NCBI GenBank assembly: GCA_964460905.1 | Contig: CAYWRM010000003.1 | Location: 119,260 to 183,259 of the forward strand | DNA: 64,000 nucleotides | Source: GCA-002708315 sp964460905 | GTDB taxonomy: Bacteria > Bacteroidota > Bacteroidia > Bacteroidales > F082 | Reading direction: 5' to 3' | Part shown: positions 8,024 through 16,230 of the stretch, in pieces | Layout: every line of letters begins with the position of its first letter | Numbering within the stretch: position 1 is the stretch's first letter | Notes under the pieces: generated by a model | Database searches by the model: none | Seen by the model: only the letters and a program-made list of their open reading frames with translations | Told to the model about the DNA's origin: nothing | Translations under genes and position numbers: made by a program

Positions 8024-8686
8024 ATGGAATATAATACTACACGCGGTCATCTTATAATACCTGAATACGGCAGGAATATTCAGAAAATGGTTGATTATGC
8101 GATTACAATAGAAGACAAAGAGAAAAGAACGAAAACTGCAAAAACAATTATAATATCGATGGCTCAAATGAATCCTATGATAAAAGATACAATTGATTAC
8201 ACTCATGTTCTTTGGGATCACCTCTTTATTATTTCAAAATTCAAACTTGATGTTGACAGCCCTTTTCCACCTCCTTCTAAAGATAAATTGAATCGTAAAC
8301 CTGACCAATTAGTTTATAGCGATAAGAAAATTGTTTTACGACACTATGGTAGACATATTGTTAATATCATAAAAAAAGCAACAGAATATGAAGAAGGGGA
8401 GGAGAAACAGGCTCTTATTATAGCTATTGCTAACCAAATGAAAAAATCCTATTTAAAATGGAATAGAGAATCAGTTAATGATATTACAATTGCTAAGCAT
8501 CTTTTTGATTTATCCGGTAAAAAACTGAAATTACCAGAGGATGTACAATTAATAGCAATTAGTGATGTTATACAAAGACCCAAAAAGAATACCAAAAGAA
8601 AATCCAGTCAAAAATCTTATCAAAAGAATAGTAAGGATAACTATGGAAAAAGGAGAAAAAGTAATTATACTCCAAAAAACAATTAA
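8024..8686 (+). CDS. DUF4290 family protein
   Basis: The 220-aa protein matches the DUF4290 family, conserved in Bacteroidota and commonly found directly before murA, as here. The N-terminal 170 residues look like a soluble helical domain (YGRNIQKMVDYAITIEDKEKR, repeated in outline as YGRHIVNIIKKATEYEEGEEK, suggesting an internal duplication). The last 35 residues are very basic and low-complexity (Lys, Arg, Ser, Asn), which could bind nucleic acid. Its function is unknown. The place beside murA suggests a link to cell-envelope synthesis, but a terminator separates the two genes. Confidence 0.8.
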   Translation: MEYNTTRGHLIIPEYGRNIQKMVDYAITIEDKEKRTKTAKTIIISMAQMNPMIKDTIDYTHVLWDHLFIISKFKLDVDSPFPPPSKDKLNRKPDQLVYSDKKIVLRHYGRHIVNIIKKATEYEEGEEKQALIIAIANQMKKSYLKWNRESVNDITIAKHLFDLSGKKLKLPEDVQLIAISDVIQRPKKNTKRKSSQKSYQKNSKDNYGKRRKSNYTPKNN

Positions 8687-8739
8687 TACTTAGTTTATCT
8701 TTTGCTAATTAAGCATTTCATTTTCTTTTAAAATATTTT

Positions 8740-8770
8740 GAAAAAACAACCATAATTTGGTTGTTTTTTC
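8740..8770 (+). terminator. Terminator between the DUF4290 gene and murA
   Basis: A perfect 12-bp stem, GAAAAAACAACC (8740-8751) and GGTTGTTTTTTC (8759-8770), encloses a 7-base loop and has a built-in T run. It lies 54 bases after the DUF4290 stop. Confidence 0.8.
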
Positions 8771-8787
8771 GTTTATTTACTATAAAT

Positions 8788-8838
8788 ATACTGAATGATG
8801 CAGGTTTTATGAAGGTTGCAATTTTAGGCATTCAGTAT
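8788..8838. repeat. Inverted repeat in the murA leader
   Basis: ATACTGAATG (8788-8797) and CATTCAGTAT (8829-8838) are perfect 10-base inverted copies with a 31-base interval, ending 15 bases before the murA ATG. It could be a leader hairpin or a two-half-site operator. No regulator is known from sequence. Confidence 0.5.
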
Positions 8839-8853
8839 TTTAAATAGAGGAAA

Positions 8854-10161
8854 ATGGGATCTTTTAGAATTACAGGTGGAAAACCTCTAGGTGGTGAGAT
8901 AATTCCACAAGGGGCAAAAAATGAAGCACTTCAGGTTATTTGTGCTGTACTGCTTACTCAAGAGATAGTAACTATTAGTAATATTCCTGATATAAGGGAT
9001 GTTAATAGGCTTATTGATCTGTTGGAAGGACTTGGCGTAGTTGTGAATAAAACAGGTGTGGGCGAATATTCTTTTAAAGCATTAGATATTAACCTCGATT
9101 ATCTTGAAACAGAAGATTTCTATAGCAAAGCTACTAGTATAAGAGGTAGTGTAATGCTACTAGGTTCATTGTTAGCACGATTTGGTCGTGGATACCTTCC
9201 ACAACCAGGAGGTGATAAAATAGGCAGAAGAAGACTAGATACTCATTTTATCGGATTACAAAAACTCGGTGTTGATTTTACTTACGATGCTAATAAAAAG
9301 AGCTATAATGTGGTTGCTAATAATCTTAAAGGCAACTCCATGTTGCTTGAAGAAGCTTCGGTTACAGGAACAGCAAATATATTAATGGCGGCAGTTATGG
9401 CCGATGGTATTACTACCATTTTTAATGCTGCATGTGAACCATATCTGGTACAACTCAGTAAGATGCTTGTAAACATGGGTGCAAAAATTTCAGGAATTGG
9501 TTCGAATCTTCTCACCGTTGAAGGGGTGAAAGTTATGAATGGGACTTCACATACATTACTTGCTGATATGATTGAAGTTGGTAGTTTTATCGGGCTTGCT
9601 GCAATGACTCAATCTGAAATTAAAATTAAAAATGTAAGCTTACTCGACCTGGGTTTAATACCCGAGGTTTTCAAGAGAATAGGAGTAACAGTATCTCAAG
9701 TTGGAGATGATATTGTTGTTCCTAAATATGATAATTATTCAATAGAGACTTTTATTGATGGATCAATAATGAATATTGCTGATGCTCCTTGGCCCGGTTT
9801 TACACCTGACTTAATTAGCATTGTGCTGGTTACTGCAATTCAGGCAGAGGGTAGCGTGTTAATACATCAAAAAATGTTTGAGAGCAGGCTATTTTTTGTT
9901 GATAAACTTATTGATATGGGAGCAAGAATTATTCTATGTGATCCTCATCGTGCAACAGTTATAGGCTTGAATCATAAATATCCTCTCAGAGGTATTAAAA
10001 TGAGTTCTCCAGATATAAGAGCCGGTGTGGCATTATTAATTGCTGCTCTATCCGCAGAGGGTACCAGCATTATTGAAAATATTGAACAAATCGACAGGGG
10101 TTATCAGAATATTGAAAAACGATTACAGCTGCTTGGTGCAGATATTGAGAGGATTGATTGA
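8854..10161 (+). CDS. murA: UDP-N-acetylglucosamine 1-carboxyvinyltransferase (MurA, Asp variant)
   Basis: MurA (435 aa) catalyses the first committed step of peptidoglycan synthesis, transferring enolpyruvate from PEP to UDP-GlcNAc in the cytoplasm. The inside-out alpha/beta-barrel motifs are present: GAKNEAL near residue 20, SIRGSVMLLG at 95-104, and SPDIRAGVALLIAAL near 390. In the mobile loop the usual PGGCxIG is PGGDKIGRRRLDTH, so the catalytic and fosfomycin-reactive Cys is Asp121. Asp at this site is known in active, fosfomycin-insensitive MurA enzymes. The gene converges with the DsbD-like gene, with one base between the stop codons. Confidence 0.95.
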   Translation: MGSFRITGGKPLGGEIIPQGAKNEALQVICAVLLTQEIVTISNIPDIRDVNRLIDLLEGLGVVVNKTGVGEYSFKALDINLDYLETEDFYSKATSIRGSVMLLGSLLARFGRGYLPQPGGDKIGRRRLDTHFIGLQKLGVDFTYDANKKSYNVVANNLKGNSMLLEEASVTGTANILMAAVMADGITTIFNAACEPYLVQLSKMLVNMGAKISGIGSNLLTVEGVKVMNGTSHTLLADMIEVGSFIGLAAMTQSEIKIKNVSLLDLGLIPEVFKRIGVTVSQVGDDIVVPKYDNYSIETFIDGSIMNIADAPWPGFTPDLISIVLVTAIQAEGSVLIHQKMFESRLFFVDKLIDMGARIILCDPHRATVIGLNHKYPLRGIKMSSPDIRAGVALLIAALSAEGTSIIENIEQIDRGYQNIEKRLQLLGADIERID

Positions 10162-10162
10162 T

Positions 10163-12607
10163 CTAATTAATAAAATTAATTGGACTTTGTTTCTTTTTCT
10201 TAAAGTTTTTCAATCCCGTTTTTAAAAATTTAACAAATGCATTAACATCCAGGTCGTAAGCTCTAGGTTGAGTTAGCATTTCTCCATCCGGACTAACCAG
10301 TACATAAAAAGGTTGTGCATTTACACCATACATTGCTTTTTGCAGATCAGCATATTTTTTACCAACAGTTTTCTTTTTCTTACCATCAAATTCACTTATA
10401 TACCAATCCTCTTCTGGAAGTGTTGTTTTATCATCAACATAAAGAGCTGTTACAATATAATCTTTACTCAATAGGCTAAGGACTTTTGGATCAGCCCATA
10501 CAATCGATTCCATTTCGCGACAGTTTACACAACCATGTCCAGTGAAATCAATAAATAAGGGTTTGTTTTGTTCCTTGGCACAAGCTAAAGCCTGGTCATA
10601 ATCGAAATAACCTTCTAATCCATGAGGTAGGTGAAGGAAATCACTAAATTTTGGAGTCTCACATAACTCTTTCTCTTCACCCGAACTTGATGATATTGTA
10701 AATGCTTTTACATTTTGTCGAATTACCGAATTTAAATCAAAATCATGTGTGCTTTGCGGAGGCAAATATCCCGAAAGTGCTTTCAATGGTGCACCAACCA
10801 TTCCTGGAATCAAATATGCAACAAAAGTAAATACGATTATTGCCATCATTAATCTGGGAACTGAAACAAATGGCACATCTGAATCATGTGCAAATTTTAT
10901 TCTTCCTAATAAATAAAGGCCCAATAGGAAGAAAATAACAATCCAGGCTGCCAGATATACTTCTCTGTCAAGTATCCCCCAATGATAAGTTTGGTCAGCA
11001 ATACTTAGGAATTTAAGCCCTAACGCTAATTCTAAAAAGCCTAATACAACTTTAACTGAATTTAACCAGCCTCCCGACTTTGGTAGTCCTTGTAATAATG
11101 TTGGGAAAAATGCAAATAAAGTAAAAGGCAAAGCAAATGCTAATGAAAATCCCAACATACCAATAATTGGTTTTACTACCTGCCCGCCAGCCGATTCAAC
11201 CAGTATGGTTCCTACAATTGGTCCGGTACAACTAAATGATACAAGTACTAAAGTAAGCGCCATGAAAACGGGACCTAGAAATCCTCCTTTATCAGCGCTT
11301 GCATCAGATTTGTTTATCATCCAATGTGGTAGCGTTATTTCAAACATGCCAAAAAATGAGGCTGCAAATACCACAAATATTACAAAAAACAATATGTTTG
11401 GTAGCCAATGGGTGCTTAGCCAGTTAGCAATATCAGGTCCGGCAACTACGGCTAGCACTGATCCAATAAAAACGTAAATACCAATTATGCTAAAACCATA
11501 AATTAATGCTTGTACTTTACCTTTGGCTTTATCTTGACCATCTTTCATGAAAAATGATACGGTCATTGGTATCATTGGAAAAACACATGGTGTTAATATA
11601 GCTGCAAATCCGCCCAAAAACGATAGTAAAAAGAAACCCCAGAATGAGGCTTTTTTACCTGTAATATCTTCACCTTCAAACGAAGTAGTCTCATCTTGAA
11701 TTTCCTGTGTATCAGTAATAAGTTCGCCCGTGCTACTGTTAAAAATTATCTCAAAGTCTTCGTAAAGGGCTACACATCCAACTTCATTACAAACCATGTA
11801 TGCAATTTCACCTATTATGGGTATATTGCTATCATCCGAATTTAAAATAATGGTTTGTTTGAAAGCAGCTTTATTTTCAAAAAACTTAATATCCATTTCA
11901 AATACATCATCATATTCATCGATTGGAATTATAACTTCCTGAATAGCACCGTCTAAGTTGTAATTTACTGATTCTTCAAAAGTAAAAACTGTAGGTAGGG
12001 GGCCATCTTCCGGAATTGTAATCGAATACAAATGATATCCTTTATCAATCTCTGCACTAAACAATAATTCAACTGTGTTTGAATTTATTTTTTCAGATGT
12101 AATTTTCCACTTTACAGGTTCAAGTATCTGAGACTTAGGGACTCCTCCAAGTGTTGGAGCTCCAAGTGTAAAATTAAAATCAACTTCGGTAGGAGGTAAA
12201 CATTTGGTGTCGTCGCAACTCATGAACTCAACTACACCTGCTATTGATGCTTTTTCGTTTGTTAATTGTACTTTTTGTTTAAAGATGGCTTCATGCGAAT
12301 AGTATTTTAATATCATCTCAAAATTGGGATCATATTCTTCAATAACAACACTTTGTTCGGTTACATTGCCAACAAGCTTATATCCATCATTTTCATTGAA
12401 AGTAAAGTTTGTTGCCGGGGGTGACATAGGGATGTCTTGCGAGTATAGATGCCAATGTAAGTCGATGTCGGCTTTAAAAATTAGCTCATACTCTGTTTCA
12501 GTTATTTTATTTGAAGAGAAACTCCATCTTACAGGTTCAAGTATCTGTGCGGTTAACCCAAAAGTAAACAGCAGTAAAAATATTATGGTTGATAAACTAC
12601 GTTTCAT
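10163..12607 (-). CDS. dsbD: DsbD-like thiol:disulfide interchange protein with duplicated N-terminal domain
   Basis: The 814-aa inner-membrane protein carries reducing power from cytoplasmic thioredoxin to the periplasm. After a signal peptide (ending LTAQ), two copies of the DsbD N-terminal immunoglobulin-like domain follow, each opening with ILEPV(R/K)W and containing HLYS (residues about 20-155 and 160-300). Then come about eight membrane helices with the paired Cys motifs LTPCVFPMIPM and FSCTGPIVG. The C-terminal thioredoxin-like domain has the active site GHGCVNCREME. E. coli DsbD (565 aa) has one N-terminal domain, so the duplication accounts for much of the extra length. A -7 box (TATTTTTG) lies 30 bases upstream. 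Confidence 0.9.
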   Translation of the reverse strand: MKRSLSTIIFLLLFTFGLTAQILEPVRWSFSSNKITETEYELIFKADIDLHWHLYSQDIPMSPPATNFTFNENDGYKLVGNVTEQSVVIEEYDPNFEMILKYYSHEAIFKQKVQLTNEKASIAGVVEFMSCDDTKCLPPTEVDFNFTLGAPTLGGVPKSQILEPVKWKITSEKINSNTVELLFSAEIDKGYHLYSITIPEDGPLPTVFTFEESVNYNLDGAIQEVIIPIDEYDDVFEMDIKFFENKAAFKQTIILNSDDSNIPIIGEIAYMVCNEVGCVALYEDFEIIFNSSTGELITDTQEIQDETTSFEGEDITGKKASFWGFFLLSFLGGFAAILTPCVFPMIPMTVSFFMKDGQDKAKGKVQALIYGFSIIGIYVFIGSVLAVVAGPDIANWLSTHWLPNILFFVIFVVFAASFFGMFEITLPHWMINKSDASADKGGFLGPVFMALTLVLVSFSCTGPIVGTILVESAGGQVVKPIIGMLGFSLAFALPFTLFAFFPTLLQGLPKSGGWLNSVKVVLGFLELALGLKFLSIADQTYHWGILDREVYLAAWIVIFFLLGLYLLGRIKFAHDSDVPFVSVPRLMMAIIVFTFVAYLIPGMVGAPLKALSGYLPPQSTHDFDLNSVIRQNVKAFTISSSSGEEKELCETPKFSDFLHLPHGLEGYFDYDQALACAKEQNKPLFIDFTGHGCVNCREMESIVWADPKVLSLLSKDYIVTALYVDDKTTLPEEDWYISEFDGKKKKTVGKKYADLQKAMYGVNAQPFYVLVSPDGEMLTQPRAYDLDVNAFVKFLKTGLKNFKKKKQSPINFIN

Positions 12608-12636
12608 GTTTGTAATAATATTAAAAAAATATTTTG

Positions 12637-12644
12637 CAAAAATA
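12637..12644 (-). promoter_or_regulatory. Candidate -7 box upstream of dsbD
   Basis: The minus strand reads TATTTTTG, a TAnnTTTG match, 30 bases before the ATG at 12607. No -33 box is evident. Confidence 0.4.
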
Positions 12645-12737
12645 GATAAATATTTATGCGTGTTTTTTCATGACACCATAAAATGTGTTAATGTTGCTTT
12701 TGCTTACCTGGGATTTTGAATATTGTTACTGATACTG

Positions 12738-14087
12738 CTAGTCAATATATGGCAATTGCAACTTCATAATTAGTATATTTTTTGTGGATTTTGTTATTCT
12801 AAAATAATTTGATGATCTGTGTCCAACAAGCCATATAATTATTTTTCCTGATTCTATAACAAATGTGTTTTCTTTTTCAAATGAATCAACTTTATTATCA
12901 ATAAGAATATCACTTATTAGTTTACTTCCTTTCATCCCAAAAGGTTTAATTCTGTCACCTTTTTGCCACCTGCGAATTGATAGTGGAAAATTTAATTTAT
13001 TAAGATCAAAATAGGCAACAGTATTACTTTTGTCGAAGGTAAACGTTGGGTGATTTTTATGATTTTTAAATATAATGTTAATGGGTTCAGTAACTTCTTT
13101 CTGATCAATAGATATAAGATATTTTCTTGATGATGAAGGCTTGTTAATTTTTCTGATTAATATATGATCACGGTCGATTAATAATTCATGATTAGAAGAT
13201 AAAAATTTATGACCGCTTCTATTTTCAGCTTCCAATGCTATGCAAATATCATCAGTAATCTGTCGGTTAAACCCAAATTCACTAAGTAAGTAGTACATCC
13301 AAATTTTAGTTGGAGATAGCTTCTTGAGTTCCTTTATTGATACTTTATTTATGTCATTACTATGTGAAATATTTAGTTGATGTAATTTTTCACTAATAGC
13401 AGATTGTAATATTAAATAAGAGTCGTTTAAATTATCAATACTTTTAAGGGCTGCCTTGTTAAACCCCGGTGAAATTTCTTCAATTTTAGGGATTAAGTGA
13501 TGACGAATTCTGTTGCGCAGATAATTATCTGAACTATTTGAGCTGTCTTCTCTAAATTCCAGTTTGTTTTCTTTTGCGTATTCTACAATCTGCTCACGTG
13601 TTGCAAACATCAATGGCCTGATTATGTTTTGCCGCATAACCGGAATACTTTTCAAGCCTTTTATTCCTGCTCCTCTTAATAAATTTATAAAGAATGTTTC
13701 TGTAAGGTCATCTTGATTATGTGCAACCGCAACAAGAGGAAAATTATTATATGAACATACTTTATTAAACCATGCATACCTGAGCTCACGAGCTGATTCC
13801 TGTATTGATATTCCTACCTTTTTTGCATGATCAGCAGCCATACATAAGCCAATAAATACTTCACTGCCATACTTATGTGCGAGCTGTCTTACAAACATTT
13901 CATCATCATCCGATTCAAATAATCGCAATTTAAAATTACAGTGTGCAACTGCATATTTAATGCCAATTTTATCAAATAAATCTAACATTACAACAGAGTC
14001 AATACCTCCGCTAATAGCTAGAAGTACTTCTTCGTTGGGCTGTATCAGATTATTCTGTTTGATGTATTTTTTAATGAGATCAATCAC
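12738..14087 (-). CDS. tilS: tRNA(Ile)-lysidine synthase
   Basis: TilS (449 aa) modifies C34 of the CAU-anticodon tRNA-Ile to lysidine, using ATP and lysine, so that the tRNA reads AUA. The PP-loop motif SGGIDS is at residues 26-31. The N-type ATP-pyrophosphatase domain follows with AVAHNQDDLTETFFINLLRGAGIKGL and RNRIRHHLIPKI. The C-terminal TilS domain contains RRWQKGDRIKPFGMKGSKLISD. Its start overlaps the stop of holB by four bases, so the two are translationally coupled. Confidence 0.95.
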   Translation of the reverse strand: MIDLIKKYIKQNNLIQPNEEVLLAISGGIDSVVMLDLFDKIGIKYAVAHCNFKLRLFESDDDEMFVRQLAHKYGSEVFIGLCMAADHAKKVGISIQESARELRYAWFNKVCSYNNFPLVAVAHNQDDLTETFFINLLRGAGIKGLKSIPVMRQNIIRPLMFATREQIVEYAKENKLEFREDSSNSSDNYLRNRIRHHLIPKIEEISPGFNKAALKSIDNLNDSYLILQSAISEKLHQLNISHSNDINKVSIKELKKLSPTKIWMYYLLSEFGFNRQITDDICIALEAENRSGHKFLSSNHELLIDRDHILIRKINKPSSSRKYLISIDQKEVTEPINIIFKNHKNHPTFTFDKSNTVAYFDLNKLNFPLSIRRWQKGDRIKPFGMKGSKLISDILIDNKVDSFEKENTFVIESGKIIIWLVGHRSSNYFRITKSTKNILIMKLQLPYID

Positions 14088-15235
14088 TGTACAATATTTT
14101 TACGCCCATTTATGATTAATTCGACCATAGTAAAACTCAAATCAGAAAATAATATTCCTGCATGAGCATTCCGTTCAATGTGATAGATTGCCTGGTTAAG
14201 GGCCTTATAGATTTCACTTTGGTTTGTTTTATTTATAAAAGGAGCAAACTTTTTTGAAAAATCAAGCTCTTCCCCTGCTTTTCGTACTTGGTTTCCATTG
14301 CTGTTATTATGCAATATTGAGTTGTGTATAACCTCTAGCCCATAGCTCAAAAAACTCTTTTGCTTTTCTCTTCCTATTTTAGAAATTTCCTGATTAAACT
14401 TAATTAGTTCAGTATAATCTTTAGGTTGAAAACATAATCTTAACCACTTTCTAAAAATTATAAAATTTGATTGTGTTTCCTCTGTGTTATTACTTATATC
14501 TTTTGCAGTATTCCAATTGCCATTTGATAAGATTGCAATATCTAAGGCTGTACTGTTTTCACATCCCTCTATAACTAGTTGGTTCGCAATGTCATTATCG
14601 GTTAGTTTGGGAACCTTAAAAAGCTGCGCTCTTGATCTTACAGTGGCAAGAAGCTGTTCATATTTCTCTCCAATTAAAAATAGTATTGTTTTATTGGGTG
14701 GCTCTTCAAGCGTTTTTAACAGTTTATTAGATGCTGATTCATTCATCCTGTCAACCATCCAAAGGATAACAATTTTATATTCTGATTCATATGCTTTCAA
14801 AGATACTTTACTAATTAGTTCACTAGCATCATCTTTTCTGATATAACCTTGCTTATTTCCAATACCTATATTGTCGTACCAACCATTTTGTGTAATGTAC
14901 GCGTTGTTTTTGTTTAGGTATGTACGCCATTCATTTAAAAACAATGATGATTTTGGATCTTTGTTTACTGATTTTGTTGTAGCAGTAGGGAAATAGAAGT
15001 GAAGGTCGGGATGTGCAAATTTCTCAAATTTGATACATGATGCACAAATACCACAGCTATCATTATTGGTTTTACTAGTGCAGTTTAAAAATTGGGCAAA
15101 TGCAATGCTAACAGCTAAAGCTCCTGATCCTTCGTTACCTAAAAATAACTGAGTATGAGCAATACGATTTTCATTATAACTGGTAATAAGTTTATTAATC
15201 AGCGCTTGCTGTCCAATTATTGATTTGAATTGCAT
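14084..15235 (-). CDS. holB: DNA polymerase III delta' subunit
   Basis: The 383-aa protein is a clamp-loader subunit of the replicative polymerase. It has the AAA+ fold, with a degenerate P-loop (FLGNEGSGA, residues 31-39). A four-Cys zinc module follows (NCTSKTNNDSCGICASC), then the delta' signature region SNKLLKTLEEPPNKTIL and RSRAQLF. Delta' does not hydrolyse ATP, in line with the altered P-loop. It is first in a two-gene operon with tilS. Confidence 0.9.
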   Translation of the reverse strand: MQFKSIIGQQALINKLITSYNENRIAHTQLFLGNEGSGALAVSIAFAQFLNCTSKTNNDSCGICASCIKFEKFAHPDLHFYFPTATTKSVNKDPKSSLFLNEWRTYLNKNNAYITQNGWYDNIGIGNKQGYIRKDDASELISKVSLKAYESEYKIVILWMVDRMNESASNKLLKTLEEPPNKTILFLIGEKYEQLLATVRSRAQLFKVPKLTDNDIANQLVIEGCENSTALDIAILSNGNWNTAKDISNNTEETQSNFIIFRKWLRLCFQPKDYTELIKFNQEISKIGREKQKSFLSYGLEVIHNSILHNNSNGNQVRKAGEELDFSKKFAPFINKTNQSEIYKALNQAIYHIERNAHAGILFSDLSFTMVELIINGRKNIVQ

Positions 15236-15254
15236 TAGTTTTGGTTTTGTGCAT

Positions 15255-15262
15255 CAAAAATA
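15255..15262 (-). promoter_or_regulatory. Candidate -7 box upstream of holB
   Basis: TATTTTTG on the minus strand, 20 bases before the ATG at 15235; no clear -33 box. Confidence 0.4.
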
Positions 15263-15380
15263 ATTCTTTTCAATATGTACTACTAGATTTGTATTAAATA
15301 TTTTTTAAAGGTTGGATGTTAATAAGTAACATTAAATTCGAAGAGTTGAGTAAATATAAAATATTTTATTTCTACAGAAT

Positions 15381-15421
15381 AAAAAAAGGTAGCAACTTAA
15401 TTAATGTTACTACCTTTTTTT
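15381..15421 (-). terminator. Terminator after sdhB
   Basis: AAGGTAG-C-AAC and GTT-A-CTACCTT form a long stem with one internal mismatch and an 8-base loop, flanked by A and T runs. On the minus strand it follows the sdhB stop by about 40 bases; the symmetry would let it work in both directions. Confidence 0.85.
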
Positions 15422-15462
15422 GTTTTAAATTGTGATAAAACTAACCTATAGTATATTGTAGC

Positions 15463-16203
15463 TTATGAAATTTTTGCTGCCAAAAATTCTCTATTCATTC
15501 TTGCAATATTAGATACACTTATGTTTTTTGGGCATTCAGCTTCACAGGCATAAGTATTAGTGCAGTTTCCAAAACCAATGTCATCCATTTTAGCAACCAT
15601 ATTTTCAACACGTTGTTTTGCTTCCACTTTTCCCTGAGGAAGTAATGCAAGCTGACTGACTTTTGCAGCTACAAATAACATAGCAGATGCATTTTTACAG
15701 GCAGCAACACAGGCACCGCAACCTATACAAGCGGCGGCATCCATTGCGAGATCAGCATTTTCTTTCTTAATTGGAATAGCATTGGCATCAGGTACTCCAC
15801 CTGTACTTACTGAGACAAAGCCACCAGCCTGAATAATTATGTCGAAGGCAGAACGATCTACAATAAGGTCTTTTATAACAGGGAATGGCCGTGCACGCCA
15901 TGGCTCAATTACAATAGTCTCACCATCTTTGAACTTGCGCATATGAAGCTGACAAGTGGTTATTGAATCATCGGGACCATGAGGGTGACCGTTAATATAT
16001 AAACTACACATACCACAAATCCCTTCTCGGCAATCATGATCGTATGCAACAGGCTCTTCGCCATTTGTAATAAGTTCTTCGTTGAGGATGTCCATCATTT
16101 CAAGGAATGAAGCATCTTCTGATATATTATGAACGGGGTAAGTAATAAATTTACCTTCGGCATTAGCATCAGCCTGCCTCCATATTTTAAGTTTTAAATC
16201 CAT
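15463..16203 (-). CDS. sdhB: Succinate dehydrogenase/fumarate reductase iron-sulfur subunit
   Basis: The 246-aa electron-transfer subunit carries three iron-sulfur centres: [2Fe-2S] at CREGICGMC with a later Cys in ITTCQLH, [4Fe-4S] at CIGCGACVAAC, and the third cluster using CTNTYACEAECPKN. It links the flavoprotein to cytochrome b. It is the last gene of the sdhCAB operon and is followed by a strong terminator. In Bacteroidota this complex may run as fumarate reductase in anaerobic growth; direction cannot be told here. Confidence 0.97.
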   Translation of the reverse strand: MDLKLKIWRQADANAEGKFITYPVHNISEDASFLEMMDILNEELITNGEEPVAYDHDCREGICGMCSLYINGHPHGPDDSITTCQLHMRKFKDGETIVIEPWRARPFPVIKDLIVDRSAFDIIIQAGGFVSVSTGGVPDANAIPIKKENADLAMDAAACIGCGACVAACKNASAMLFVAAKVSQLALLPQGKVEAKQRVENMVAKMDDIGFGNCTNTYACEAECPKNISVSNIARMNREFLAAKIS

Positions 16204-16230
16204 TATTCCGTTTTTTAACTTTTATTTATT

